The notes under the pieces are model-generated. The model made no database searches, was not told the DNA's origin, and saw only the letters and a program-made list of their open reading frames with translations. A DNA stretch of 64,000 nucleotides, from contig NZ_CP053697.2 of assembly GCF_013200955.2 (NCBI RefSeq), forward strand, positions 3,534,001 through 3,598,000, written 5' to 3'. Each line of letters begins with the position of its first letter. Position 1 is the stretch's first letter. The DNA is from Pseudomonas campi (GTDB taxonomy: Bacteria; Pseudomonadota; Gammaproteobacteria; Pseudomonadales; Pseudomonadaceae). This document shows positions 27,976 through 38,363 of the stretch, one piece after another. A program made the position numbers and the translations under genes.

Positions 27976-29640
27976 ATGGCGTATCACCAGCACCCGCTCG
28001 ACGTCACCACCCTGCCCGCCTGGCAGGCCCTGCGCCAGCACCGCGAGGACATGCAGCAGTTCAGCATGCGCGATGCCTTCGCCGGCGACGCCAAGCGTTT
28101 CGAGCGCTTTTCCATGAGCACCTGCGGCCTGTTCCTTGACTACTCGAAGAACCTGATCAGCCCGCAGACCCGCGACCTGCTGGTCAACCTGGCCAGGGAA
28201 GCCGGTCTCGAACAGGCCATCGAGGGGCTGTTCAACGGTGAACAGCTGAACGCCTCAGAAGGCCGCCCAGCCCTGCACACCGCCCTGCGCCGGCCGATCG
28301 GCGACTGCGTCAAGGTCGACGGGGTCAACGTCATGCCCGACGTGCACCGCGTGCTGCACCAGATGACCGATATCGTCGGGCGCATCCACAGCAACATGTG
28401 GCGCGGCTACAGCGATAAGAGCATCACCGACGTGGTCAATATCGGCATTGGCGGCTCCTTCCTGGGCCCGCAGCTGGTCTCCGAAGCGCTGCTGCCGTTC
28501 ACCCAACATGGGGTGCGCTGCCACTACCTGGCCAATATCGACGGCAGCGAGTTCCATGAGCTGACTGCCAAACTGAACGCCGAAACCACCCTGTTCATCG
28601 TTTCCAGCAAGTCCTTCAGCACCCTGGAAACCCTGAAGAATGCCCAGGCCGCGCGCACCTGGTATCTGGCCCGTGGCGGTACCGAGGAAAAGCTCTATCG
28701 CCACTTCATCGCTGTCACCAGCAACAAGGAAGCAGCGATCGCCTTCGGCATCCGCGAGAAGAACATTTTCCCGATGTGGGACTGGGTCGGCGGGCGCTAC
28801 TCGCTGTGGTCGGCCATCGGCCTGCCAATCGCCCTGGCCATCGGCATGTCCAACTTCAAGGAGCTGCTGTCCGGTGCCCACAGCATGGACACGCATTTCC
28901 GTACCACCAGCTTCGACAAGAACATGCCGGTACTGCTGGCCCTGCTCGGCGTCTGGTACGGCAACTTCTGGGGCGCGCAGAGCCACGCGATCCTGCCGTA
29001 CGACCATTACCTGCGCAACATCACCAAACACCTGCAACAGCTGGACATGGAGTCCAACGGCAAGCGCGTGCGCCAGGACGGCAGCCCGGTCAGCACCGAC
29101 ACCGGCCCGGTGATCTGGGGCGGCGTCGGCTGCAACGGCCAGCATGCCTACCACCAGTTGCTGCACCAGGGCACCCAGCTGATTCCGGCCGACTTCATCG
29201 TGCCGGTGGTCAGCTACAACCCGGTGGCCGATCACCACCAGTGGCTGTATGCCAACTGCCTGTCGCAGAGCCAGGCGCTGATGCTCGGTAAATGCCGCAA
29301 CGAGGCCGAGGCCGAGCTGCGCGCCAACGGCCTGAGCGAAGACGAAGTGCAACGCCTGGCGCCGCACAAGGTGATCCCGGGCAACCGCCCGAGCAACACC
29401 CTGGTGCTGGAACGCATCAGCCCGCGGCGCCTCGGCGCGCTGGTGGCGATGTATGAGCACAAGGTGTTCGTGCAGAGCGTGATCTGGGGCATCAACGCCT
29501 TCGATCAGTGGGGTGTGGAGCTGGGCAAAGACCTTGGCAAGGGCGTCTATCAGCGTCTTACCGCCTGGGACGCCGCACCGGCCGATGACGCCTCGACCCA
29601 GGGCCTGATCGAGTTCTTCCGCGGTCGTCACCGCGGTTGA
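27976..29640 (+). CDS. pgi: glucose-6-phosphate isomerase
   Basis: A 554-residue phosphoglucose isomerase. Family signatures are [18 protein letters not shown] near residue 271, the phosphate-binding [11 protein letters not shown] near 209, and [20 protein letters not shown] with the catalytic histidine near 390; the second signature [14 protein letters not shown] is near 505. It interconverts glucose-6-P and fructose-6-P. Standing alone after panD in this order matches P. aeruginosa. The ribosome-binding site AAGGAAA precedes the ATG at 27976. Confidence 0.97.
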   Translation: MAYHQHPLDVTTLPAWQALRQHREDMQQFSMRDAFAGDAKRFERFSMSTCGLFLDYSKNLISPQTRDLLVNLAREAGLEQAIEGLFNGEQLNASEGRPALHTALRRPIGDCVKVDGVNVMPDVHRVLHQMTDIVGRIHSNMWRGYSDKSITDVVNIGIGGSFLGPQLVSEALLPFTQHGVRCHYLANIDGSEFHELTAKLNAETTLFIVSSKSFSTLETLKNAQAARTWYLARGGTEEKLYRHFIAVTSNKEAAIAFGIREKNIFPMWDWVGGRYSLWSAIGLPIALAIGMSNFKELLSGAHSMDTHFRTTSFDKNMPVLLALLGVWYGNFWGAQSHAILPYDHYLRNITKHLQQLDMESNGKRVRQDGSPVSTDTGPVIWGGVGCNGQHAYHQLLHQGTQLIPADFIVPVVSYNPVADHHQWLYANCLSQSQALMLGKCRNEAEAELRANGLSEDEVQRLAPHKVIPGNRPSNTLVLERISPRRLGALVAMYEHKVFVQSVIWGINAFDQWGVELGKDLGKGVYQRLTAWDAAPADDASTQGLIEFFRGRHRG

Positions 29641-29647
29641 TCCCCGC

Positions 29648-29670
29648 AAGCCCGGCCCTGCGCCGGGCTT
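29648..29670 (+). terminator. hairpin after pgi
   Basis: AAGCCCGGC / GCCGGGCTT with a 5-nt loop, but only a weak T-run, so termination may be partial. Confidence 0.55.
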
Positions 29671-29679
29671 GTGCATTCT

Positions 29680-29738
29680 GTAGCCCGGATGCAATCCGGG
29701 ATCGGGGCCGCCTGCTTCCCGGATTGCATCCGGGCTAC
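29680..29738. repeat. GTAGCCCGG-family inverted pair, copy 3
   Basis: Arms as at 7312, with a 15-nt spacer, between pgi and acs. Confidence 0.85.
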
Positions 29739-29840
29739 GTCAGCACAGCGGTGAAGGAAAGCCACCCGGCACTTGAACCCGGCAAGGGCCTGGGTGCACC
29801 CTAGCGGGCATCGCGGCCAAACAAAAGCAAGGACCCCGCC

Positions 29841-31778
<1,938 letters not shown>

Positions 31779-31829
31779 AACGCAGCGGCCCCTGCCGTAA
31801 TGGAGGGGCCGCGACAAGGAAGTACGCTG

Positions 31830-32708
31830 TTGGAACTGATTCGCCGCTCTATCGAAAGCCAGGTACTCAGCCTCACCGGCCTGGCCCTGGGCCAGATCGA
31901 CTTCGAGCAACCCCCTGGCGATCCCGGCCTGTTTGGCCCCGACTCGGCGTGCTGGAAAGTGCATGGCGACTTCACCAGCATGATGATCGGCGGCATCAGT
32001 GCCCTGCTCCTGCAAGCCCTGCACCCCCTGGCCCTGGCCGGGGTGTGGGACCACTCGAATTTTCGCGATGATCTGCTCGGGCGCCTGCGCCGCACCGGCC
32101 AGTTCATCTCCGGCACCACCTACGGCAGCCGGCGCGATGCCGACTGGCTGATCGACAAGGTGCGCACCATCCACCTGCAGGTGGTCGGCACCGCGCCGGA
32201 TGGCCGCGCCTATGCCGCCAGCGACCCACAGCTGCTGACCTGGGTGCATGTGGCCGAAGTCTCCTGCTTTCTCAAGGCTCACCTGCGCTACCGCGACCCG
32301 CTGCTGAGCGTCACCGAGCAGGATCGCTACTACGCCGAAGTGGCCAGCATCGCCGAGCGCCTCGGCGCCGCAGACGTGCCGCACTCCTGCGCCGAGGTCG
32401 AGCAGTACCTGGCCGCCATCCGCCCGCAGCTGCTGTGCGATGAGCGCTCGCGGGAAATCCTGCGCATCCTGCAGGCCGCCCCGGCGCCCAGCGCGATTGC
32501 CGCGCCCATGGGCAAGCTGATGCTGCAGGCCGGTTACGACCTGCTCCCGGACTGGGCCCAACAGCAGTTCGGCCGCTCCTTCGGCCCCTGGCGCAGCCGC
32601 CTGATCCGGATAGCCGTCGGCCGGGTCGCGCGCCTGCTGCGCTGGGCTGTGCGCGGCGCCGCCGTGCACCGCGCGCATAAGCGTCTGGGCCTGGCCATTC
32701 GCCGTTGA
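31830..32708 (+). CDS. DUF2236 / MpaB-type oxygenase-family protein
   Basis: A protein of about 292 residues of the DUF2236 family (related to rubber oxygenase and MpaB, which bind haem). Conserved blocks are LQALHPLALAGVWDHSNFRDD near residue 58 and the VRTIHLQVVGTAPDGR-YAASDPQLLTWVHVAE block. The C-terminal 40 residues are very basic. I prefer the TTG at 31830, which has AAGGA nine nucleotides upstream; an ATG ten codons earlier (31800) lacks a ribosome-binding site but is possible. It lies 52 nt after acs. The substrate is unknown. Confidence 0.75.
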   Translation: MELIRRSIESQVLSLTGLALGQIDFEQPPGDPGLFGPDSACWKVHGDFTSMMIGGISALLLQALHPLALAGVWDHSNFRDDLLGRLRRTGQFISGTTYGSRRDADWLIDKVRTIHLQVVGTAPDGRAYAASDPQLLTWVHVAEVSCFLKAHLRYRDPLLSVTEQDRYYAEVASIAERLGAADVPHSCAEVEQYLAAIRPQLLCDERSREILRILQAAPAPSAIAAPMGKLMLQAGYDLLPDWAQQQFGRSFGPWRSRLIRIAVGRVARLLRWAVRGAAVHRAHKRLGLAIRR

Positions 32709-32849
32709 GAACCTGTTTACGATTTTCTGGACTAGAGCCAGGCAAGGCGAAAACAGTCGAGGAAGCGGAGTTTACGAGCTGTAAATGAGCATTCCGAGAC
32801 TGTTTTCAACGCCGTATGGCCGACGGACAGGAGATCGTAAACAGGTTCT
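32708..32849. repeat. structured palindromic element E2 (AACGMCG family)
   Basis: A 142-nt element starting at the last base of the DUF2236 stop codon. Ends AGAACCTGTTTACGAT (32708-32723) and its exact reverse complement (32834-32849). Inner stem GAAAACAGTC (32749-32758) / GACTGTTTTC (32798-32807) and an apical TTTAC-GAGCT-GTAAA hairpin (32771-32785). The apical 25 nt are identical to E1, while both stems differ and still pair. Confidence 0.85.
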
Positions 32850-32911
32850 GAGCCGCCCGCCGCCGGAGTCGGACTGGTAAACTGCCCGCCCCTTATTTCG
32901 AGACGCCGCGC

Positions 32912-33928
32912 ATGTCCTCTATCAATCAGGCGCTGCGCGCCGCTCTCGCCCAGCGCCAGGACCTGCTCGGTGAACTGCACGAGCAGGGCACTGACTGCTA
33001 CCGCCTGTTCCACGGCAGCCAGGAAGGCGCCCCCGGCCTCACCGCTGACCGTTACGGCCCACAGCTGCTGGTGCAGAGTTTCCACCAAACGCTCGAGCGC
33101 GATGCCCTGCTCGACCTGCATGCAACCATCCAGCAGCAGCTCGGCCAGGAGCTGCAGCTGGTTTACAACGACCGCTCGCAAGGCAATTCGCGCATCGACC
33201 GCAGCGACCCGGTGTACCAGGCCGAACCTGCCGCCCTGGAAGATCAGATCGGTCACGAGTGGGGCCTCAACTACCGCGTGCGCGGCCGCCATCCGGGGCA
33301 GGACCCGCTGCTGTTCCTCGACCTGCGCAACGCCCGCGGCTGGGTCAAGGCGCACAGCGCCGGCAAGTCGGTACTCAACCTGTTCGCCTACACCTGTGGC
33401 GTCGGCCTGTGCGCCGCGGCGGGCGGTGCCAGCGAGGTGGTCAACCTCGACTTCGCCGAAGGCAACCTGGCGGTCGGCCGCGAGAATGGCCTGCTCAACC
33501 CGCAACTGCCACCCATGCAGTTCATCCAGTCCGACTACTTCCCGGCCATCCGCCAACTGGCCGGCCTGCCGATCAGTGCGCGGCGCGGGCACAAGCTGCC
33601 GCACTATCCGCGCCTGGCGCAGCGTCAATTCGACCTGGTGCTGCTCGACCCGCCGGCCTGGGCCAAGAGCGCCTTCGGCACCGTCGACCTGCAGCGCGAC
33701 TACCAGAGCCTGCTCAAGCCGGCGATCCTCGCCACGGCAGCCAACGGTACGCTGATCTGCTGCAACAACCTGGCGCGCGTGGCCATGGACGACTGGCGCG
33801 AGCAGGTGCTGCGCTGTGCGGAGAAGCTCGGCCGGCCGGTACGCGACTGGCAGGTGCTGCCGCCGGCGGCGGACTTCCCCTCGCACGATGGCCAGCCACC
33901 GCTGAAGACCCTGATCCTGCATTTCTGA
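32912..33928 (+). CDS. RlmI-like class I SAM-dependent methyltransferase
   Basis: A 338-residue Rossmann-fold methyltransferase resembling the RlmI/RlmK RNA methyltransferase group. The N-terminal part (FHGSQEGAPGLTADRYG) resembles a PUA-linked RNA-binding region; the SAM site is VLNLFAYTCGVGLCAAAGGA near residue 152, and the catalytic-type motif LVLLDPPAW is near 245. An rRNA substrate is likely by family but the position modified is unknown. Start ATG 32912 follows CGAGACGCCGCGC. It is flanked on both sides by structured palindromic elements. Confidence 0.85.
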   Translation: MSSINQALRAALAQRQDLLGELHEQGTDCYRLFHGSQEGAPGLTADRYGPQLLVQSFHQTLERDALLDLHATIQQQLGQELQLVYNDRSQGNSRIDRSDPVYQAEPAALEDQIGHEWGLNYRVRGRHPGQDPLLFLDLRNARGWVKAHSAGKSVLNLFAYTCGVGLCAAAGGASEVVNLDFAEGNLAVGRENGLLNPQLPPMQFIQSDYFPAIRQLAGLPISARRGHKLPHYPRLAQRQFDLVLLDPPAWAKSAFGTVDLQRDYQSLLKPAILATAANGTLICCNNLARVAMDDWREQVLRCAEKLGRPVRDWQVLPPAADFPSHDGQPPLKTLILHF

Positions 33929-33932
33929 GTTG

Positions 33933-34204
33933 CTAGGGTCTGCTCCCGTTTCGTTCGCGAACCGCGTTGCTGCGCAAAATCGCGCCAGACTAGGCGCGGG
34001 ACGCAGGCAATGGTCATTCCCTTGCCAAGTCCCGCAACGACGCATGGCGCGATTTTGCGCGCAACCCGCAGGGACGGGCCCGTTTTTGCGCGGAACGTCG
34101 TTACTCGACGGCTCATTTGGACGACCAAACCTCGCGTCTCGCGCCTAGCTCCGCGCAAAAACGGGCTCCGTCGCGGCCGTGAACGAAACGGGAACAGACC
34201 CTAG
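33933..34204. repeat. compound structured palindromic element E3 (272 nt)
   Basis: Outer arms (33933-33957 and 34180-34204, both with CTAGGGTCTG..GTTTCGTTC) pair with few mismatches. Within are two large hairpins: 33967-33987 with 34044-34063 (GCGCAAAATCGCGCCA) and 34076-34094 with 34150-34169 (CCCGTTTTTGCGCGGA). Each encloses one unit of the E1/E2 type, CTAGGCG..stem..AACGACG, in opposite orientations; the right one has TTTGG-TCGT-CCAAA then TGAGC. It starts five bases after the methyltransferase stop. Confidence 0.85.
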
Positions 34205-34282
34205 GCCCGCACGGCGAGGGCGCCACTTTAAAATAGCCATGCCATACTTCCGGGCATCTCGCCTGGAAGTTGAAGTCGCACC

Positions 34283-37200
34283 ATGCCCAAAGGATTGAAA
34301 CGCGCCACGAGCGCACTGCTGATCGCCATTGCCCTCTACAGCCTGCTCGGTTTCCTGATCCTGCCCGGCATCGCCCTGCGCATCGCCAATCAGCAGTTGA
34401 CGCAACTGGCCAACGTGCCGGCGCGCCTGGAGCGTATCGAGCTCAATCCCTTCAGCTTGGAGCTGAGTCTCTGGGGCCTGCATATTGGCGAGACGGACAA
34501 GGAACAGATTGCCTTCGATCGCCTGTACGCCAACCTGCAACTCGATAGCCTGTGGGGCGGCGCCCTGCACCTGTCCGATATCGAGTTGGAGAAGGCCCGC
34601 AGCGAACTGCTGTTCGCCAAGGACGGTACGCTCAATCTGACCCAGCTGTTCAAGCTGCCCGCCAGCCCGGAGCAACCGGCTGCGACAGAACCGAGTGAGC
34701 CCTTCCCGCTGCGTATCCAGCGCATCGAGCTGATCGAGAATGGCCTGCACTTCCGCGACTTGCGCCCCAGCGAGCCGGTCGAGTTCGTCTATGACTCGCT
34801 CAACCTGGAGCTGAAGAACCTCAGCACCCTGCCCGATGACAATGCCGAGATGAACCTGATCGCGGTCGGCCCCAACGGCGGCCGCCTCGATTGGCAAGGG
34901 CAGATCAGCCTCAGCCCGATCAGCTCCAGCGGCCAGCTGAAAATCACCGATGGCAAGTTGAAAGGCGTCTGGCCCTATGTGCGCGATGCCCTGCCACTGG
35001 TGCTGGAGGATGGCGTGGTCAGCCTGAGCACCGACTACCGCATGAGCCTGGCCAAGGGCAGCGAGCTGCTGCTGAGCAACACCGCGATCGACTTGCGCAA
35101 CTTCGCCATCAAGAGCCCGCAGGACAAACCCCTGCTGCGCCTGGCCAGCCTGAACATCACCGAGACCAGCCTGGATCTGGCCAAGCAACAGGTCATAGTC
35201 GGCAAGATTCGCAGCCAGAAGCTGGAAACCTGGGCCGCCCGCGAGAAGGATGGCCAACTGGACTGGCAGAAACTGCTGGCCAGCCAGCCGAGCAAACCCA
35301 CACCGGCGCCTGCCTCGGCTCCAGCTCCAGCTCCAGCTCCAGCTCCGGCTCCGGCTCCGGCTCCGGCTCCGAACGAGGGTGGCGCAGGCTCCACACCAAC
35401 CACCTCAGATGACAACGCAAGCGCTGCCGTAGCGGCCGGCGAAACACCCCCGGCAGCGCCAGGCGCAGCCACCGAGCCGGCGCCTGCAGCGCCTGCAACT
35501 GCCACCGAGCCGGGGAAACCCTGGCAAGTGATCCTGCGTGACGTGCAGCTGCGCGACTACCAGGTCCACCTGGCCGATCGCGCTCCAGGCCAGGAGGTCA
35601 AGGTCGAGCTGGGCCCGCTCAACCTCGACCTCAAGGACTTCGACAGCCTGGGCACCTCGCCTTTTGCCCTCAAACTCGATACCGGCCTGAACCAGAAAGG
35701 CCAGCTCAAGGTCGACGGCCAGGTGCAACTGACCCCGACCACGGCCAAACTGCAGGTGGCCACCCGCGATATCGACCTGCGCCTGGCCCAGGCCTACATC
35801 ACCCCGCTGATGCGCCTGGAGCTGCGCAGCGGCCTGCTCGGCAGCGACCTGGCCGTCGACCTGAAAAGCGTCGAGCCGCTGGCGTTCAGCATCGGCGGAC
35901 GCGCCGAGGTCAACCAACTACACACCCTCGACACGCTCAAGGAGCGCGACTTCCTCAAGTGGCAGCAGCTGGTGGTGGACGGACTCGACTATCGCCACGG
36001 CGAAGGCCTGGCGATCCAGCAGGTCAGCCTGCAGCAGCCCTATACCCGCTTCATCATCAATGAAGACCTGACCACCAACGTCAACGACCTGATCATCGCC
36101 CAGCCGGCCGAACCGAATGCCAAGCCAGAACCGGCCGGCGAGCCGATGCCGATCCGCATTGGCGGCATCAGCATCGCGGATGGCTCGGCCAACTTCGCCG
36201 ACTTCAGCCTGACCCCCAACTTCGCCACGGCCATCCAGCAGCTCAACGGCAAGATCGGCACCCTCGACAACCAGAGCCCGAAAACCGCCAGCGTGGATAT
36301 CAAGGGCAAGGTCGACAAGTACGCACCGGTCACCATCAAGGGCAAGCTGACGCCGTTCGACCCGATGAACAGCCTGGATATCGCCACCAGCTTCAAGAAT
36401 GTCGAACTGACCACCCTCACCCCTTACTCCGGCAAGTTCGCCGGCTACCGCATCCGCAAGGGCCGGCTCAACCTCGACCTGCACTACCAGATCGAGAAAG
36501 GCCAGCTCAATGCCGAGAACAAGGTGCTGGTGGAGGACCTGCAACTGGGCGAACAGGTCGACAGCAAGGACGCCGTGGACCTGCCGATCCGCCTGGCCGT
36601 GGCCCTGCTCAAGGACACCAACGGCAATATCGAGATCGCGCTGCCGGTGCAGGGCAACCTCAACAGCCCGGAATTCAGCGTGATGCCGATCGTCTGGCAG
36701 ACCCTGCGCAATCTGGTGCTGCGCGCCGCCCAGGCGCCCTTCAAGTTCATCGCCGGCCTGGTCGGCGGCAGCGAGGTCGATCTCAGCCAGGTGCAGTTCA
36801 CCGCCGGCAGCGATGAGCTGGACGGCGCGGCACAGAAGGCCCTGGACACCCTGGCCGCCGCCCTCAAGGAGCGCCCGGCATTGCGCCTGGAAGTCGAAGG
36901 CATGAGCGCCCAGAGCAGCGACGGCCCGCCGCTCGCCGCCGCGCGCCTGGAGCGCGAATACCAGAACACCTGGTACAAAATGCTGCAGCGCCGCGGCGAT
37001 GCGGTGCCCGCCGAACCGGAGCAGCTGGTGGTCGATGAGGACGACAAGGCGGTGCTGCTGGAAGGCATCTACCGCACCCGTCTCAAGCAGCAGCCACCGG
37101 CCGAATGGGCCGAGCTACCGGATGAGGAGCGTGGCGCCAAGCTGAAAGACGCCGTGCTGCAATCCTGGGGGCAAAGCGAGCTGCTCCTGCGCCAGCTGGC

Positions 37201-37345
37201 CCAGGCCCGCGCCGCCAGCATCAAGGACTATCTGGTGGAGCGCGGCGGCCTGGCCGATCAGCGTATCTACCTGCTCGACGTCAGCAGCAGCGAGGCCCTG
37301 GCCGACGGCAAGGTCGCCACCACCCTGCACCTGGGCAGTGAGTAA
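34283..37345 (+). CDS. DUF748 (AsmA-like) envelope protein
   Basis: A 1020-residue DUF748 protein. A single N-terminal membrane anchor (about residues 8-30) is followed by a long periplasmic beta-rich region with repeated AsmA/TamB-like stretches, suggesting a lipid-transfer-type or envelope-assembly role known only by analogy. Residues about 343-415 are a Pro/Ala-rich linker containing an Ala-Pro dipeptide run encoded by a GCTCCA/GCTCCG microsatellite. The C terminus (about 860 on) resembles OmpA-like peptidoglycan-associated folds (SDELDGAAQKALDTLAAAL). It leads directly into the three DUF2845 genes, the first starting 4 nt after its stop. Confidence 0.85.
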   Translation: MPKGLKRATSALLIAIALYSLLGFLILPGIALRIANQQLTQLANVPARLERIELNPFSLELSLWGLHIGETDKEQIAFDRLYANLQLDSLWGGALHLSDIELEKARSELLFAKDGTLNLTQLFKLPASPEQPAATEPSEPFPLRIQRIELIENGLHFRDLRPSEPVEFVYDSLNLELKNLSTLPDDNAEMNLIAVGPNGGRLDWQGQISLSPISSSGQLKITDGKLKGVWPYVRDALPLVLEDGVVSLSTDYRMSLAKGSELLLSNTAIDLRNFAIKSPQDKPLLRLASLNITETSLDLAKQQVIVGKIRSQKLETWAAREKDGQLDWQKLLASQPSKPTPAPASAPAPAPAPAPAPAPAPAPNEGGAGSTPTTSDDNASAAVAAGETPPAAPGAATEPAPAAPATATEPGKPWQVILRDVQLRDYQVHLADRAPGQEVKVELGPLNLDLKDFDSLGTSPFALKLDTGLNQKGQLKVDGQVQLTPTTAKLQVATRDIDLRLAQAYITPLMRLELRSGLLGSDLAVDLKSVEPLAFSIGGRAEVNQLHTLDTLKERDFLKWQQLVVDGLDYRHGEGLAIQQVSLQQPYTRFIINEDLTTNVNDLIIAQPAEPNAKPEPAGEPMPIRIGGISIADGSANFADFSLTPNFATAIQQLNGKIGTLDNQSPKTASVDIKGKVDKYAPVTIKGKLTPFDPMNSLDIATSFKNVELTTLTPYSGKFAGYRIRKGRLNLDLHYQIEKGQLNAENKVLVEDLQLGEQVDSKDAVDLPIRLAVALLKDTNGNIEIALPVQGNLNSPEFSVMPIVWQTLRNLVLRAAQAPFKFIAGLVGGSEVDLSQVQFTAGSDELDGAAQKALDTLAAALKERPALRLEVEGMSAQSSDGPPLAAARLEREYQNTWYKMLQRRGDAVPAEPEQLVVDEDDKAVLLEGIYRTRLKQQPPAEWAELPDEERGAKLKDAVLQSWGQSELLLRQLAQARAASIKDYLVERGGLADQRIYLLDVSSSEALADGKVATTLHLGSE

Positions 37346-37349
37346 GACT

Positions 37350-37643
37350 ATGCCACGCCAACTGCTCTGCCTGGCCCTGCTGACACTCTGCAGCGGCCTG
37401 GTCCAGGCCGGCAGCATGCGCTGCGGCACGCAACTGGTCAGCGAGGGTGACCGCGCCTTCGAGGTCGAGCGCAAGTGCGGTGAGCCGACCTACCGCGACC
37501 TGGTCGGCTACACCCTGGGCAGCTACGACCGGCGCGAGTTCAAGATCGAGGAATGGGTCTACGGGCCGAACAACGGCATGCTCAGCATCCTCACCTTCGA
37601 AGGCAATCGCCTGATCCGCATCGAAACCCGTCGCGGCCGCTGA
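37350..37643 (+). CDS. DUF2845 secreted protein, paralogue 1
   Basis: A 97-residue exported protein: signal peptide MPRQLLCLALLTLCSGLVQA, then a mature domain with two cysteines (MRCGTQLV and ERKCGEP) and the conserved EEWVYGPNNGMLSILTFEGNRL block. This matches DUF2845, a small periplasmic family of unknown function. The two cysteines may form a disulfide. It starts 4 nt after the DUF748 stop, so it is probably co-translated; an in-frame GTG at 37338 is a less likely start. First of three tandem copies. Confidence 0.85.
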   Translation: MPRQLLCLALLTLCSGLVQAGSMRCGTQLVSEGDRAFEVERKCGEPTYRDLVGYTLGSYDRREFKIEEWVYGPNNGMLSILTFEGNRLIRIETRRGR

Positions 37644-37703
37644 CAGCCGACAAAAGCCAGTGTAGGCTGCCGGCCAATAGCCCCCTGCGGTGTGGAACTC
37701 TCG

Positions 37704-38006
37704 ATGCGCAACGCCCTGCTGATCGTCCTTGGCCTGCTGTTCGCTGGTGCTGCACAGGCCAGCTCCACCCTGCGCTGCGGCAGCAAACTGATCAGCACCG
37801 GCGACCTGGCAGGCGAGGTGCTGGACAAGTGTGGCGAGCCAGTCAGCCGCGACTTCCTCGGTTACCGCGAAGTGGTCGATTACTACGGCTACGCCAGCGA
37901 AGTGGCCATCGAGGAGTGGATCTATGGCCCGCGCAACGGCATGCTTTATTTCCTGCGTCTGGAAGGCAATCGCCTGATCAAGATCGACAGCAAACGCGGC
38001 GACTGA
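37704..38006 (+). CDS. DUF2845 secreted protein, paralogue 2
   Basis: A 100-residue exported protein with signal peptide MRNALLIVLGLLFAGAAQA and the same layout as its neighbours: LRCGSKLISTGD, LDKCGEP and IEEWIYGPRNGMLYFLRLEG. It carries an insertion of a few residues (VVDYYGYASEV) before the EEW block. ATG 37704 is preferred over GTG 37692. Sixty nucleotides separate it from paralogue 1. Function unknown. Confidence 0.85.
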   Translation: MRNALLIVLGLLFAGAAQASSTLRCGSKLISTGDLAGEVLDKCGEPVSRDFLGYREVVDYYGYASEVAIEEWIYGPRNGMLYFLRLEGNRLIKIDSKRGD

Positions 38007-38051
38007 GCCGCCAACCTCCGCGTTACTCTCCCATGAACAAGGATGCTCTAA

Positions 38052-38339
38052 ATGAAAACTCTCGTTATCGGTGCCCTGCTGGCTGTCTGCAGTTTTTCGG
38101 CTTCGGCCTCCATGCGCTGCGACAGCGGTATCGCCAGCGAAGGTGATCGCAGCAGCGAGGTGCGCATGAAGTGCGGTGCCCCGGCCAGCCAGAGCGTGAT
38201 CGGCTACACCCTCAATGAGCAGGGCGAGCAGGAGTTCAAACAGGAAGAGTGGGTCTACGGCCCGCGCAACGGCATGTACTACTTCCTGATGTTCGAGGCG
38301 GAGCGCCTGAAGAGCATCGAGAGCAAGCGCGGCCAGTAA
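38052..38339 (+). CDS. DUF2845 secreted protein, paralogue 3
   Basis: A 95-residue exported protein: signal peptide MKTLVIGALLAVCSFSASA, MRCDSGIASEGDRS, MKCGAPA and QEEWVYGPRNGMYYFLMFEAERL. The two-cysteine, EEWxYGPxNGM pattern is shared with paralogues 1 and 2 although the rest has diverged, pointing to an old duplication with conserved structure. AAGGATG precedes the ATG. The rhomboid gene follows 24 nt later. Confidence 0.85.
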   Translation: MKTLVIGALLAVCSFSASASMRCDSGIASEGDRSSEVRMKCGAPASQSVIGYTLNEQGEQEFKQEEWVYGPRNGMYYFLMFEAERLKSIESKRGQ

Positions 38340-38363
38340 ACCCTCGCGACACGGAAGTAAGTC

